Positions 1 to 6,857 of a DNA stretch of 14,248 nt are shown piece by piece. The stretch's first letter is position 1. Each line of letters opens with the position of its first letter. Position numbers and translations under genes: made by a program. Where the stretch lies: contig CAJUNI010000027.1 of the NCBI GenBank assembly GCA_910587945.1, positions 12,147 to 26,394 on the forward strand, in the 5' to 3' direction. This DNA is from an uncultured Parvibacter sp. GTDB taxonomy: Bacteria > Actinomycetota > Coriobacteriia > Coriobacteriales > Eggerthellaceae. The notes beneath the pieces are model-generated. The model was not told where the DNA came from and made no database searches. It saw only the letters and a list, made by a program, of their open reading frames with translations.

Positions 1-556
1 CAGCCGAAGCATTCATCGATGCACTTGATACCACCACAGGCTTAGAGAAATCTCGGACGTACACGCTCATTTCTTCCCCAGCCGTAGCCACACCGCCACC
101 GGAATTAACACGCAAAACTACGGCACGAATATTGGGGTCAGACTCGGCACGATCCAGTTGAGCCCGCAGCCCCTCAGGAGATGACGTGGTGCCATCATAT
201 TGAATCGTGCCATCAATCTCGATAACAGCCACCGTGGGGCTGGTGGCCCGCTGGGGCTCTGTCGCTTGAGGTGTCATAGCCCCAAAGACCGAAGAGCAGG
301 AGGCAATGCCAGCCATAGTAGCAACAAACATCAAAATGACGGCAACTAAACCCACAATCCAGCCGCGACGCTTTTCGGGTACGGGCGCATAGACTACCCC
401 GTCATAGGGAGTAGCAGCGGCAGGGGTTGGAACTCCCGGAGCGGGGCTCGGGGGCGTTGCCGCAGAAGATTGCGAGGCTGCTACCCCGGGATCTTGCTGA
501 AATGGTGCATTACCAGGACATGAGGGATTTGAAAACGGCGTGTTAGGTTGCGTCAT
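1..556 (-). CDS. sppA: Signal peptide peptidase SppA-like serine protease (5' part, cut by window edge)
   Basis: The first 185 codons of a membrane-anchored S49-family protease that degrades leftover signal peptides; the rest lies outside the window. Residues 1-63 are a Pro/Ala/Ser-rich, probably cytosolic tail ending in EKRR. Residues 66-85 form one hydrophobic helix, and the protease fold starts near residue 107 (TVAVIEIDGTI). The family's RxNSxGG element is seen as LRVNSGGG (148-155). The window ends at MNASA, where Ser184 aligns with the serine of the usual ASGGY nucleophile motif; the catalytic lysine would lie beyond the edge. The ATG at 556 has a GGCGGGAG Shine-Dalgarno seven bases upstream. 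It starts 15 bases after the rho stop, so it is probably co-transcribed with rho. The residues IASC (84-87) at the end of the helix resemble a lipobox. The family call is firm; processing is not. Confidence 0.88.
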   Translation of the reverse strand, partial: MTQPNTPFSNPSCPGNAPFQQDPGVAASQSSAATPPSPAPGVPTPAAATPYDGVVYAPVPEKRRGWIVGLVAVILMFVATMAGIASCSSVFGAMTPQATEPQRATSPTVAVIEIDGTIQYDGTTSSPEGLRAQLDRAESDPNIRAVVLRVNSGGGVATAGEEMSVYVRDFSKPVVVSSASMNASA

Positions 557-571
557 GAGAATACTCCCGCC

Positions 572-2680
572 TTAAAGCTCAAAGCCTTCGTCGGTTTTAC
601 CGTGCTGAGACTGAGCCTTCTTTGCTGTACGCATAAGGAACTCTTCGTTATTGTTCGTTTGATTCAAGGACTTAATGAGCATATCCATAGCGCGCTCGGT
701 ATTGTTCATATTGGCCAACAGACGACGCACAGCCCAGATAAGAGGCGCCTCTTGAGGATCAATGAGCAGATCCTCCTTGCGGGTACCAGAGGTTACCGGG
801 TCAATAGCAGGGAAAATGCGGCGGTCAGCCAAAGAGCGATCCAGCTTCAGCTCCATATTGCCCGTGCCCTTAAATTCCTCAAAGATAACTTCGTCCATCT
901 TGGATCCGGTATCAATCAACGCCGATGCCAAAATGGTCAAGCTGCCTCCGCCCTCAATATTACGGGCGGCACCTAAGAAGCGCTTAGGCGGATACAACGC
1001 CGTTGAATCAACGCCGCCGGACAGAATGCGACCGGAGGCCGGCTGGGCCAAATTATAGGCGCGAGCCAAGCGAGTAATAGAGTCCAGAAGGATTACCACG
1101 TCTTTGCCTTGTTCCACTAGACGCTTGGCGCGCTCAATAACCAACTCAGCCACCGCAATGTGATTTGTGGCGGGCATATCAAAAGTTGAAGAAACCACCT
1201 CACCACGCACCGAGCGCTGCATATCAGTTACTTCTTCCGGACGTTCGTCCACCAGAAGGCAGATCAGATGCACTTCGGGATTATTAGCTGCAATGGAGGC
1301 CGCAATATCTTTCAGGATGGTCGTTTTGCCTGCCTTCGGCGGCGATACAATCAGACCACGCTGACCTTTACCCACCGGGGCTACCAGATCGATAACGCGC
1401 GCCGTAGTCGTAGAGCGTCCATGCTCCATGGTAAGTCGCTCATCGGGATACACCGGCGTCAGATCCGAGAAGCGCGGCCGCGGTTTCATTTCCTCTAAGG
1501 GAATCCCGTTTACGGAAATGACTTTCTGAATAGGAGGCTTGCCATGATTGCCCGGTCGCGTTTGACCCGTTACCAAGTCACCTTTACGTAGCCCATTGCG
1601 GCGAATATTGTTGGCGCTAATGAACGCATCGCCATCCCCCGGCAGATAGCCTTCGGCACGCAAGTAGCCAGAGCCGTCATTCACGATATCCAAGACGCCG
1701 GTTACTTCCTTGAAGCCCTCGGCTTTCATGGTGGCATCGAAAACCTGCTCTACCAATTCAGCTTTCTTAAGACCTGCTACCTCAAGTTCGAGCGCTTCGG
1801 CACGTTCCCGGAGCTCAGAGACCTTCAGGGCTGCTAACTCTTCTTTGGTCACACTGGGTTGAATTTCGCGATTATGCTGACGCCGCTGCTGATGATGATT
1901 TGAGCCTTGATTGCCGCGGCCTCGTTGGTCTTGACGCTGATTGCGTCCGCGACCCTGATTAGAGCGATCTTGCTGGCGGAACGAGCGCTGAGAGCGATCC
2001 TGACCGCTCGCTTTCCCGCTGCGTTCTTGGCTATCGCGCTCACGGCGGGGGCTACGAGAACCCTCTTCGCTTCCTGACTCTTCGCCCGCAGTATCAGAGG
2101 CGTTGGCGGCAGCTTCCTGAGCGGTAGCTTCGCCTGCATCCTGGGCAGGCAAAGATTCTTTGGCGGAACCTTCCTCTGTGTCCGCTTTGCGGGTTCTCCG
2201 CTGGCGCGTCGTACGACTAGGAGTAGAAGCCGGCTCATCTGAAGCGGTTTCAGCAGATGCTGGAGCAGATGCCTTGGCGTCAGAAGACTCCACTGAGCCC
2301 TCGGAGGTCTCTTTGACGTCCGCGGCCGCTTTCTTAGCGCGACTGCGGGTAGCCTTCGCCTTGGGCTTAGTTTCCTCTTGATCCCCTGCCGCCATCTTGG
2401 AAGCTTTGACTTCTGAAGACTCTGCTTCTTCGGCTGTTTTCTTCGTGCGGCGCGTCCGGGGCTTGGGAGCTTCCTCAGTACTGGAAGCCTCTTCTACCGG
2501 AGCACTTTCCGCAGCCGGTTTCTTCGCGCGCGTTCGCTTTGGTTTCGGCGCTTCCTCAGCCGTGGTGGCTTCTGGCGCCGGAGCTACCTCCTTAGAAGCA
2601 GCCGCTTTACGCGGACGGCCGCGGCGAGGCTTAGGGGCTTCCTCGGAAGACTCGGTAGCTTTTACTTCTTCATCACTCAT
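572..2680 (-). CDS. rho: Transcription termination factor Rho with long N-terminal extension
   Basis: A hexameric RNA-dependent ATPase that loads on untranslated RNA and stops RNA polymerase. At 702 residues it is far longer than the roughly 420 of E. coli Rho. Residues 1-275 are low-complexity: four Glu-Glu/Pro-Lys basic modules (13-120), a Ser/Glu/Ala-rich stretch (121-210), then a Gln/Arg/Asn/Gly-rich stretch (214-272). The Rho N-terminal helical domain follows (276-318), then the cold-shock-like RNA-binding domain (324-400, with DGSGYLR at 335-341). The RecA-type motor has Walker A PPKAGKTT (447-454), Walker B DVVILLD (527-533) and the R-loop area GTGNMELKLDR (605-615). The core is intact, so it should be active. 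Long N-terminal insertions are known in actinobacterial Rho and add RNA affinity. The ATG at 2680 overlaps the fsa stop by ATGA, suggesting translational coupling. Confidence 0.97.
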   Translation of the reverse strand: MSDEEVKATESSEEAPKPRRGRPRKAAASKEVAPAPEATTAEEAPKPKRTRAKKPAAESAPVEEASSTEEAPKPRTRRTKKTAEEAESSEVKASKMAAGDQEETKPKAKATRSRAKKAAADVKETSEGSVESSDAKASAPASAETASDEPASTPSRTTRQRRTRKADTEEGSAKESLPAQDAGEATAQEAAANASDTAGEESGSEEGSRSPRRERDSQERSGKASGQDRSQRSFRQQDRSNQGRGRNQRQDQRGRGNQGSNHHQQRRQHNREIQPSVTKEELAALKVSELRERAEALELEVAGLKKAELVEQVFDATMKAEGFKEVTGVLDIVNDGSGYLRAEGYLPGDGDAFISANNIRRNGLRKGDLVTGQTRPGNHGKPPIQKVISVNGIPLEEMKPRPRFSDLTPVYPDERLTMEHGRSTTTARVIDLVAPVGKGQRGLIVSPPKAGKTTILKDIAASIAANNPEVHLICLLVDERPEEVTDMQRSVRGEVVSSTFDMPATNHIAVAELVIERAKRLVEQGKDVVILLDSITRLARAYNLAQPASGRILSGGVDSTALYPPKRFLGAARNIEGGGSLTILASALIDTGSKMDEVIFEEFKGTGNMELKLDRSLADRRIFPAIDPVTSGTRKEDLLIDPQEAPLIWAVRRLLANMNNTERAMDMLIKSLNQTNNNEEFLMRTAKKAQSQHGKTDEGFEL
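2321..2644 (-). repeat. Degenerate repeat of acidic-PKP-basic modules within rho
   Basis: This segment encodes Rho residues 13-120. A module recurs at residues 13 (EEAPKPRRGRPRKAA), 42 (EEAPKPKRTRAKKPA), 69 (EEAPKPRTRRTKKTA) and, more diverged, 102 (EETKPKAKATRSRAKKAAA). The spacing is 27-33 residues. The first copy contains the RGRP core (20-23) of an AT-hook; the others keep the basic character but not the exact core. This looks like internal duplication in a disordered arm. Confidence 0.75.
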
Positions 2681-3363
2681 GCGTTCTGCACTTTCTCCCA
2701 GTCCTTAAGGAACGCCTCAAGGCCACGATCCGTAAGAGGATGCTGAACCATTTTCTTCAGCACGCCAAAGGGTACGGTGGCAATGTCGGCGCCCAGCAAG
2801 GCTGCCTGGGTTACATGGTTTGCGCTGCGAATCGACGCAGCAATAATTTCGATCTTCTCGCCATTGACGGTATTGGCGCTAAAGTCATAGTTACCAATGG
2901 CATCAATCACATTGGCCAACTGGTTCAAACCGTCATCAGAGATATCGTCAAAACGGCCAATAAAGGGACTGATGTAGCGAGCACCAGCCCGAGCTGCCAA
3001 GAGCGCTTGAGGCACCGTGAAGCAAAGAGTCATATTTACCGGAATACCCCGGGCCGCCAGTTCGTGGGTGGCAGCCAAGCCCTCGACCATCGTTGGAATC
3101 TTTACCACTACATTGGGCGCAATGGCTGCAAGCTCAACGCCGTCAGCCACGATAGCATCTCGCTCCATGGCTACCGACTCCGCAGACACCGGACACTCAG
3201 GTCCTACGATGTCGCAGATACGCTTGATATGAGCCGGGAAGTCTTCCAACTTCCCTCCAATGCGTGCATAAAGCGACGGGTTGGTGGTGACGCCAGCCAA
3301 GGCGCCCCAGCTGGCAGCTTCCTCGATTTCAGCTAAATCAGCTGTGTCCAGGAAAAATTTCAC
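2677..3363 (-). CDS. fsa: Transaldolase, TalC/Fsa-type small subfamily
   Basis: A 228-residue (beta/alpha)8-barrel aldolase of the small transaldolase/fructose-6-phosphate aldolase subfamily, about 220 residues in known members. It is cytosolic and belongs to the non-oxidative pentose phosphate or related sugar-phosphate interconversions. Visible signatures are MKFFLDTADL at the start, GVTTNPSL (24-31), the Schiff-base lysine in VVVKIP (Lys88), NMTLCFTVPQALLAARAGA (114-132), SPFIGRFDD, and VPFGVLKKM near the end. The start codon is GTG, chosen because GAGGAGG lies four bases upstream and the family begins at exactly this MKFF residue. The last bases overlap the rho start (ATGA). The 221-base upstream gap with a candidate promoter suggests it heads the fsa-rho-sppA operon. 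Sequence alone does not separate transaldolase from fructose-6-phosphate aldolase activity. Confidence 0.93.
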   Translation of the reverse strand: MKFFLDTADLAEIEEAASWGALAGVTTNPSLYARIGGKLEDFPAHIKRICDIVGPECPVSAESVAMERDAIVADGVELAAIAPNVVVKIPTMVEGLAATHELAARGIPVNMTLCFTVPQALLAARAGARYISPFIGRFDDISDDGLNQLANVIDAIGNYDFSANTVNGEKIEIIAASIRSANHVTQAALLGADIATVPFGVLKKMVQHPLTDRGLEAFLKDWEKVQNA

Positions 3364-3397
3364 GGGTCCTCCTCAGGGTGCTTTTGACAGGAAATGC

Positions 3398-3426
3398 TCT
3401 ATATAGTGCGCCCAAGGCGCACCGAA
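3398..3426 (-). promoter_or_regulatory. Candidate promoter for fsa-rho-sppA
   Basis: On the minus strand a TTCGGT hexamer (3421-3426) and TATAGA (3398-3403) are 17 bases apart. The -10 candidate lies about 35 bases before the GTG of fsa. The -10 is reasonable and the -35 weak, so this is inferred from position and spacing. Confidence 0.4.
3406..3422. promoter_or_regulatory. Perfect 7-3-7 palindrome, operator candidate
   Basis: GTGCGCC-CAA-GGCGCAC is a perfect inverted repeat of two 7-base arms around three bases. It falls almost exactly in the spacer of the candidate fsa promoter, where a bound dimeric regulator would block RNA polymerase. It has no T tract after it on either strand, so an intrinsic terminator is unlikely. 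The binding protein is unknown. Confidence 0.45.
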
Positions 3427-3477
3427 GCCGAGGTGAGGGATGCGTTTCACTGTTACGATTGGAGCGCTTGATGCGCA

Positions 3478-3505
3478 TAAAAAGAAATGTCGCCTTCTGC
3501 GCGAC
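3478..3505 (-). terminator. Weak terminator-like hairpin after hisI
   Basis: Read on the minus strand, GTCGC and GCGAC pair across a seven-base loop and are followed by ATTTCTTTTTA. The stem is only five pairs, so termination would be inefficient, but the T-rich tail and the position between hisI and the fsa promoter fit an operon end. Confidence 0.35.
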
Positions 3506-3550
3506 GAGAGAAAACGCAGGTTATCAAGCAATTGAATCCTAGCGCAACCA

Positions 3551-3575
3551 CGGGTTTGGCGCAACAACAAACCCG
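3551..3575. repeat. Perfect 8-bp hairpin just after hisI
   Basis: CGGGTTTG and CAAACCCG pair perfectly around a nine-base loop, starting ten bases beyond the hisI stop. No T tract follows in the direction of transcription. It may protect the 3' end of the his message or mark a processed or Rho-dependent end rather than an intrinsic terminator. Confidence 0.5.
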
Positions 3576-3584
3576 GAGCAACTT

Positions 3585-3935
3585 TTAGATCATGGACGAA
3601 GACTCGGCGTTGCGCTCCTCTAGGAGACTGCGATAAAAACAGCTTTGAGCTCCTGTATGACAGGCAGGTCCAGCCGGATGCACCAAAGCCAAGAGCGTGT
3701 CACTATCGCAGTCGTAGCGCAAATCAACCAGCGCTTGAGTATTGCCCGAAGTGGCTCCTTTATGCCACAGTTCTTGGCGACTGCGACTCCAAAATACCGT
3801 CTCTTTGAGTTCAAGGGTTTGGGCTAAGGACTCCTCATTCATCCAGGCCATCATAAGAACTTGGTGAGTTGTGGCATCTTGCACAATACAAGGAATGAGT
3901 CCGGCCTCATTAAACGTGAGCGTTGATAGGTCCAT
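3585..3935 (-). CDS. hisI: Phosphoribosyl-AMP cyclohydrolase HisI
   Basis: Opens the adenine ring of phosphoribosyl-AMP in the third step of histidine synthesis; cytosolic, zinc- and magnesium-dependent. At 116 residues it is the cyclohydrolase alone, without the HisE pyrophosphatase domain found fused in enterobacteria. The signatures are ATTHQVLMMAWMNEESL (21-37), FWSRSRQELWHKGATSGNTQ (48-67), the metal-binding DCDSD (75-79, Cys76) and GPACHTGAQSCFY (89-101) with the zinc cysteines Cys92 and Cys99. ATG at 3935 has GGAGGG seven bases upstream. It follows hisF by 20 bases and is the last gene of the block. All expected ligands are present, so it should be functional. Confidence 0.96.
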   Translation of the reverse strand: MDLSTLTFNEAGLIPCIVQDATTHQVLMMAWMNEESLAQTLELKETVFWSRSRQELWHKGATSGNTQALVDLRYDCDSDTLLALVHPAGPACHTGAQSCFYRSLLEERNAESSSMI

Positions 3936-3955
3936 AGCGCTACCCTCCTTATGCG

Positions 3956-4720
3956 TTAGAGGCGAACGGGAATACCGTAGCTTGCCATAGATTCCTTCAC
4001 TTGCCGAATGGTTAATTCACCAAGATGAAATACACTGGCCGCTAACACCGCGTCGGCTTCCCCTTCGAGAATACCTTGGGCAAAGTGCTCCAGCTTCCCC
4101 ACGCCACCGCTCGCAATAACGGGAATATCTACGGCGCGGGCCACGGCGCGAGTCAAAGCGCAGTCAAACCCATCACGGCTGCCATCTCGATCCATAGAGG
4201 TTAAAAGGATTTCCCCGGCACCTCGCCTGGCCGCCTCTTGGGCCCATTCCACTGCATCGAGACCCGTAGCCTTACGGCCGCCCCCCACATAGACTTCCCA
4301 CTTATTCGGGTTACCCGGCACTACCTTCGCATCAATGGCGCAAAGAATAGCCTGACTGCCAAAGGCGCGGGACGCCAGCTCAATAAGCTCCGGATTGGCC
4401 ACCGCCGCAGAATTCACTGACACCTTATCGGCGCCGGCTTTAATCATGGATCGAATATCAGCCACGGACCGGAACCCTCCCCCCACACAATAAGGAAGAT
4501 GAAGAGATTCGCTGGCCCGAGCAGCAAGGTCAATGGTGGTATCCCGCTTGTCTGAGGTAGCAGTGATATCCAAGAAGATAACCTCATCAGCACACTGAGC
4601 ATCGTAGGCAGCAGCAAGCTCAATGGGATCCCCCGCATCTCGTAAATTAACGAAATTCACTCCCTTGACCACGCGGCCATCTTTAACATCCATACAAGGG
4701 ATAACCCGTTTCGTGAGCAC
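3956..4720 (-). CDS. hisF: Imidazole glycerol phosphate synthase cyclase subunit HisF
   Basis: Uses ammonia from HisH to convert PRFAR into imidazole glycerol phosphate and AICAR; a cytosolic (beta/alpha)8 barrel. With the chosen GTG at 4720 the protein has 254 residues and begins MLTKRVIPCMDVKDGRVVKG. The catalytic aspartates then fall at Asp11 and Asp130 (CAIDAK), the same numbers as in the Thermotoga enzyme. CVGGGFRS (78-85) and VIASGGVGK (201-209) are the phosphate-binding loops. The start is supported by AGGAGG nine bases upstream, inside the end of hisA. An in-frame ATG at 4747 would add nine residues (MRTDRRRKA) not typical of the family. The gap to hisA is four bases. Confidence 0.96.
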   Translation of the reverse strand: MLTKRVIPCMDVKDGRVVKGVNFVNLRDAGDPIELAAAYDAQCADEVIFLDITATSDKRDTTIDLAARASESLHLPYCVGGGFRSVADIRSMIKAGADKVSVNSAAVANPELIELASRAFGSQAILCAIDAKVVPGNPNKWEVYVGGGRKATGLDAVEWAQEAARRGAGEILLTSMDRDGSRDGFDCALTRAVARAVDIPVIASGGVGKLEHFAQGILEGEADAVLAASVFHLGELTIRQVKESMASYGIPVRL

Positions 4721-4724
4721 TGCC

Positions 4725-5516
4725 TTACGCCTCCTGTCCGTCCGCATAGAGAGGCTTCATCTCATCACTCAGCACGGTTGCATCCACGTCGTAGGTGGAA
4801 CGGGCGCAAGCAATGGCATCAGCCACGCTAAAGGCGCCTTCGTAAATGGCACGGCCAGCAATAACCCCTTCAATGAGATCGCCCAGCTCTTTGAGAGCCT
4901 CGATGTCTTGCAAAGACGCAACCCCACCACTGGCAATCACTGGATACCCGAACGCTTCAGCCATAGCTTTATAAGCAACAGGATCAATGCCCGTTTGCAT
5001 ACCATCCCGCGCAATGTCGGTATAGATCAAGTGGCGATAGCCCAACGCTGCCATCGCAGAGGCGACCTCTGTCGCAGCCTTACCGCTACCCTCGCACCAA
5101 CCAGCAACGGCTACTTCACCCTCCTTAGCATCAATTCCTGCCGCAAGAGCTTCGCCATAGTGCTCAATGGATGCTTGAGCAAAATCCGGATCGCGAACCA
5201 ATGCCGTTCCGAGCACCACCCGGGTAGCGCCCGCGTCCAACAAGCGCTCAATGGCATCTCGGGTGCGAACGCCGCCCCCTACTTCAACTTTGAGGTTGGT
5301 GGCTTTAAGAATGGCCCGCACCACTTCGCTATTATCAGGATTTCCCGATTTAGCTCCATCCAAATCCACCACATGGAGCCATTGGGCACCCGCTTCTTCG
5401 AATAACTGGGCCTGGAGCACAGGATCTTCGTTATAGACCGTGACGGCATCGTAGCGCCCCTTCGCTAAACGCACCGCGCGCCCCTCCAAAATATCTACGG
5501 CAGGAAGAATATTCAT
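4725..5516 (-). CDS. hisA: ProFAR isomerase HisA
   Basis: Converts ProFAR to PRFAR by an Amadori rearrangement, the fourth step of histidine synthesis; cytosolic (beta/alpha)8 barrel. It has the acid/base pair Asp8 (ILPAVDI) and Asp167 (YTDIARDG, 165-172), plus the phosphate loops VGGGVRTRD (79-87) and VIASGGVAS (193-201). At 263 residues it is some 20 longer than many HisA proteins because of a C-terminal tail after residue 236. In many actinobacteria this position is held by PriA, which also does the TrpF reaction; nothing visible here settles that. ATG at 5516 is 13 bases after hisH, with only a weak purine-rich Shine-Dalgarno (AGAAAGAAG). The RBS of hisF lies inside its last codons. Confidence 0.94.
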   Translation of the reverse strand: MNILPAVDILEGRAVRLAKGRYDAVTVYNEDPVLQAQLFEEAGAQWLHVVDLDGAKSGNPDNSEVVRAILKATNLKVEVGGGVRTRDAIERLLDAGATRVVLGTALVRDPDFAQASIEHYGEALAAGIDAKEGEVAVAGWCEGSGKAATEVASAMAALGYRHLIYTDIARDGMQTGIDPVAYKAMAEAFGYPVIASGGVASLQDIEALKELGDLIEGVIAGRAIYEGAFSVADAIACARSTYDVDATVLSDEMKPLYADGQEA

Positions 5517-5529
5517 GAATCACTTCTTT

Positions 5530-6261
5530 CTATTGAGCTTTCACCAGGGAAACAAAATTCCGGAGAAGACGGGCGCCGGGGTCCGAGCTTTTTTCTGGGT
5601 GGAATTGCACTCCATAGATCCGATGATCTCGAGCTACCGCACTGGTAAAGGGCGTGGCGTGGGTAGTATGGGTTAGGCTATAGGCGCTCTCAGGGGCACA
5701 AAAGCTATGGGTGAAGTAGAAGTATTCCCCCGGCTGGATACCGGCCAAAAGCGGTTCTTCTTCCCAGGCGAGTGCTGTCTCATCAATGCTATTCCAACCC
5801 ACATGGGGAATTTTCACTCGCTGACCTTCGGGGGTATAGGCCTCAAGAGGTCCAACCACCCCGGGCAGAATACCTAACCCCGGCACCGGCCCCTCATCAC
5901 TGGCATGTTCAAGGCCACCCTCAAACATAAGGTGCATGCCGAGGCAAATCCCCAGAAACGGCGCCCCTCGCTCTACTGCTTCCAGGATAGCGCGATCAAG
6001 ACCTAATTCACGCAAGGTGGCGGCTGCATCAGCAAACGCCCCTACCCCCGGTAATACCACTGCAGCGACTTGGGCCACCACCTCAGGGTCATCGGTGACT
6101 ACCACCGAAGCTCCCGCTTGAACCAACCCGCGCTCTACGCTCGTAATATTGCCTTTGTGATAGTCCACCAAGGCGATTATGGGTTCTTCCAACGAAAGCT
6201 GGTCACACGCCACTAAACCCGAGCGGATCTCACCTCCATCACCATTCAGAGCAGTAGCCAT
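5530..6261 (-). CDS. hisH: Imidazole glycerol phosphate synthase glutaminase subunit HisH
   Basis: A class I glutamine amidotransferase that releases ammonia from glutamine and channels it to HisF. The triad is Cys106 in FLGICLGMHLMFEG (102-115), His221 and Glu223 in YGVQFHPEKSS (216-226). The oxyanion-strand motif is PGVGAF (71-76). The usual HisH start (IIALVDYHKGN) is at residue 28, so this protein carries about 27 extra N-terminal residues. The ATG at 6261 is kept because AAGGGAG lies seven bases before it and it overlaps the hisB stop as TAATG, a classic coupled start. No ATG or GTG with a better RBS is visible nearer residue 28; a TTG at residue 23 cannot be excluded. Confidence 0.94.
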   Translation of the reverse strand: MATALNGDGGEIRSGLVACDQLSLEEPIIALVDYHKGNITSVERGLVQAGASVVVTDDPEVVAQVAAVVLPGVGAFADAAATLRELGLDRAILEAVERGAPFLGICLGMHLMFEGGLEHASDEGPVPGLGILPGVVGPLEAYTPEGQRVKIPHVGWNSIDETALAWEEEPLLAGIQPGEYFYFTHSFCAPESAYSLTHTTHATPFTSAVARDHRIYGVQFHPEKSSDPGARLLRNFVSLVKAQ

Positions 6262-6854
6262 TAGAGCGCTCCCTTGGTGGAAGGAAGAGCTCCGTGGAGG
6301 CGCGGATCCTCTTCACAAGCAAAGCGCAGGGATCGACCGAAGGCCTTAAAGGCCGCTTCGATGATATGGTGGGCATTTATACCCGCCCACTGGTTCACAT
6401 GAAGCGTGATACCCGCATTAGCAGCAAAGGCAATAAAGAACTCGCGCGCTAACGCGCAATCAAAATCCCCTACCATGCCAAAGGGAAGATCAAGATCACC
6501 AAAGTATTGCCCGCGCCCCGAGATATCAAGGGCCACCATTACCAGGGCTTCATCCATCGGAATCGTAGCGGAAGCAAACCGCGTAATACCGGCCTTATCT
6601 CCTAAGGCTAAGGCGACCGCCTGTCCCAACACAATGCCGGTATCCTCCACGCTGTGATGGCCATCCACAAAGAGATCTCCCTCACAGCGCAGGGTAAGAT
6701 CCATTAACCCGTGGCGCGCAAAGGCATCCAGCATATGATCGAAAAAACCAATGCCCGTTGTAATATCGGTTTTGCCTGTACCGTCCAGATTAATCGACAC
6801 CGAGATAGCCGTTTCTTTGGTACGACGCTCAACCTCCGCAACCCGCTCAGTCAT
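6261..6854 (-). CDS. hisB: Imidazoleglycerol-phosphate dehydratase HisB (monofunctional)
   Basis: Dehydrates imidazole glycerol phosphate to imidazole acetol phosphate; a manganese enzyme forming a 24-mer. The 197 residues cover the dehydratase alone, with no phosphatase domain as in E. coli HisB. The metal-binding motifs are complete: FFDHMLDAFARHG (37-49), DGHHSVEDTG (64-73) and NAHHIIEAAFKAFGRSL (160-176). The C-terminal substrate loop PSTKGAL is at the very end. ATG at 6854 sits three bases after the hisC stop with AGGAAGGA upstream; its stop shares one base with the hisH start. Because the phosphatase half is absent, histidinol-phosphate phosphatase must come from another gene. Confidence 0.97.
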   Translation of the reverse strand: MTERVAEVERRTKETAISVSINLDGTGKTDITTGIGFFDHMLDAFARHGLMDLTLRCEGDLFVDGHHSVEDTGIVLGQAVALALGDKAGITRFASATIPMDEALVMVALDISGRGQYFGDLDLPFGMVGDFDCALAREFFIAFAANAGITLHVNQWAGINAHHIIEAAFKAFGRSLRFACEEDPRLHGALPSTKGAL

Positions 6855-6857
6855 GAC

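Noticed and set aside
1849..2238. 129-codon minus-strand frame inside rho
   Set aside because: It lies within the low-complexity part of rho in another frame; the rho frame continues unbroken through it into the RNA-binding and motor domains.
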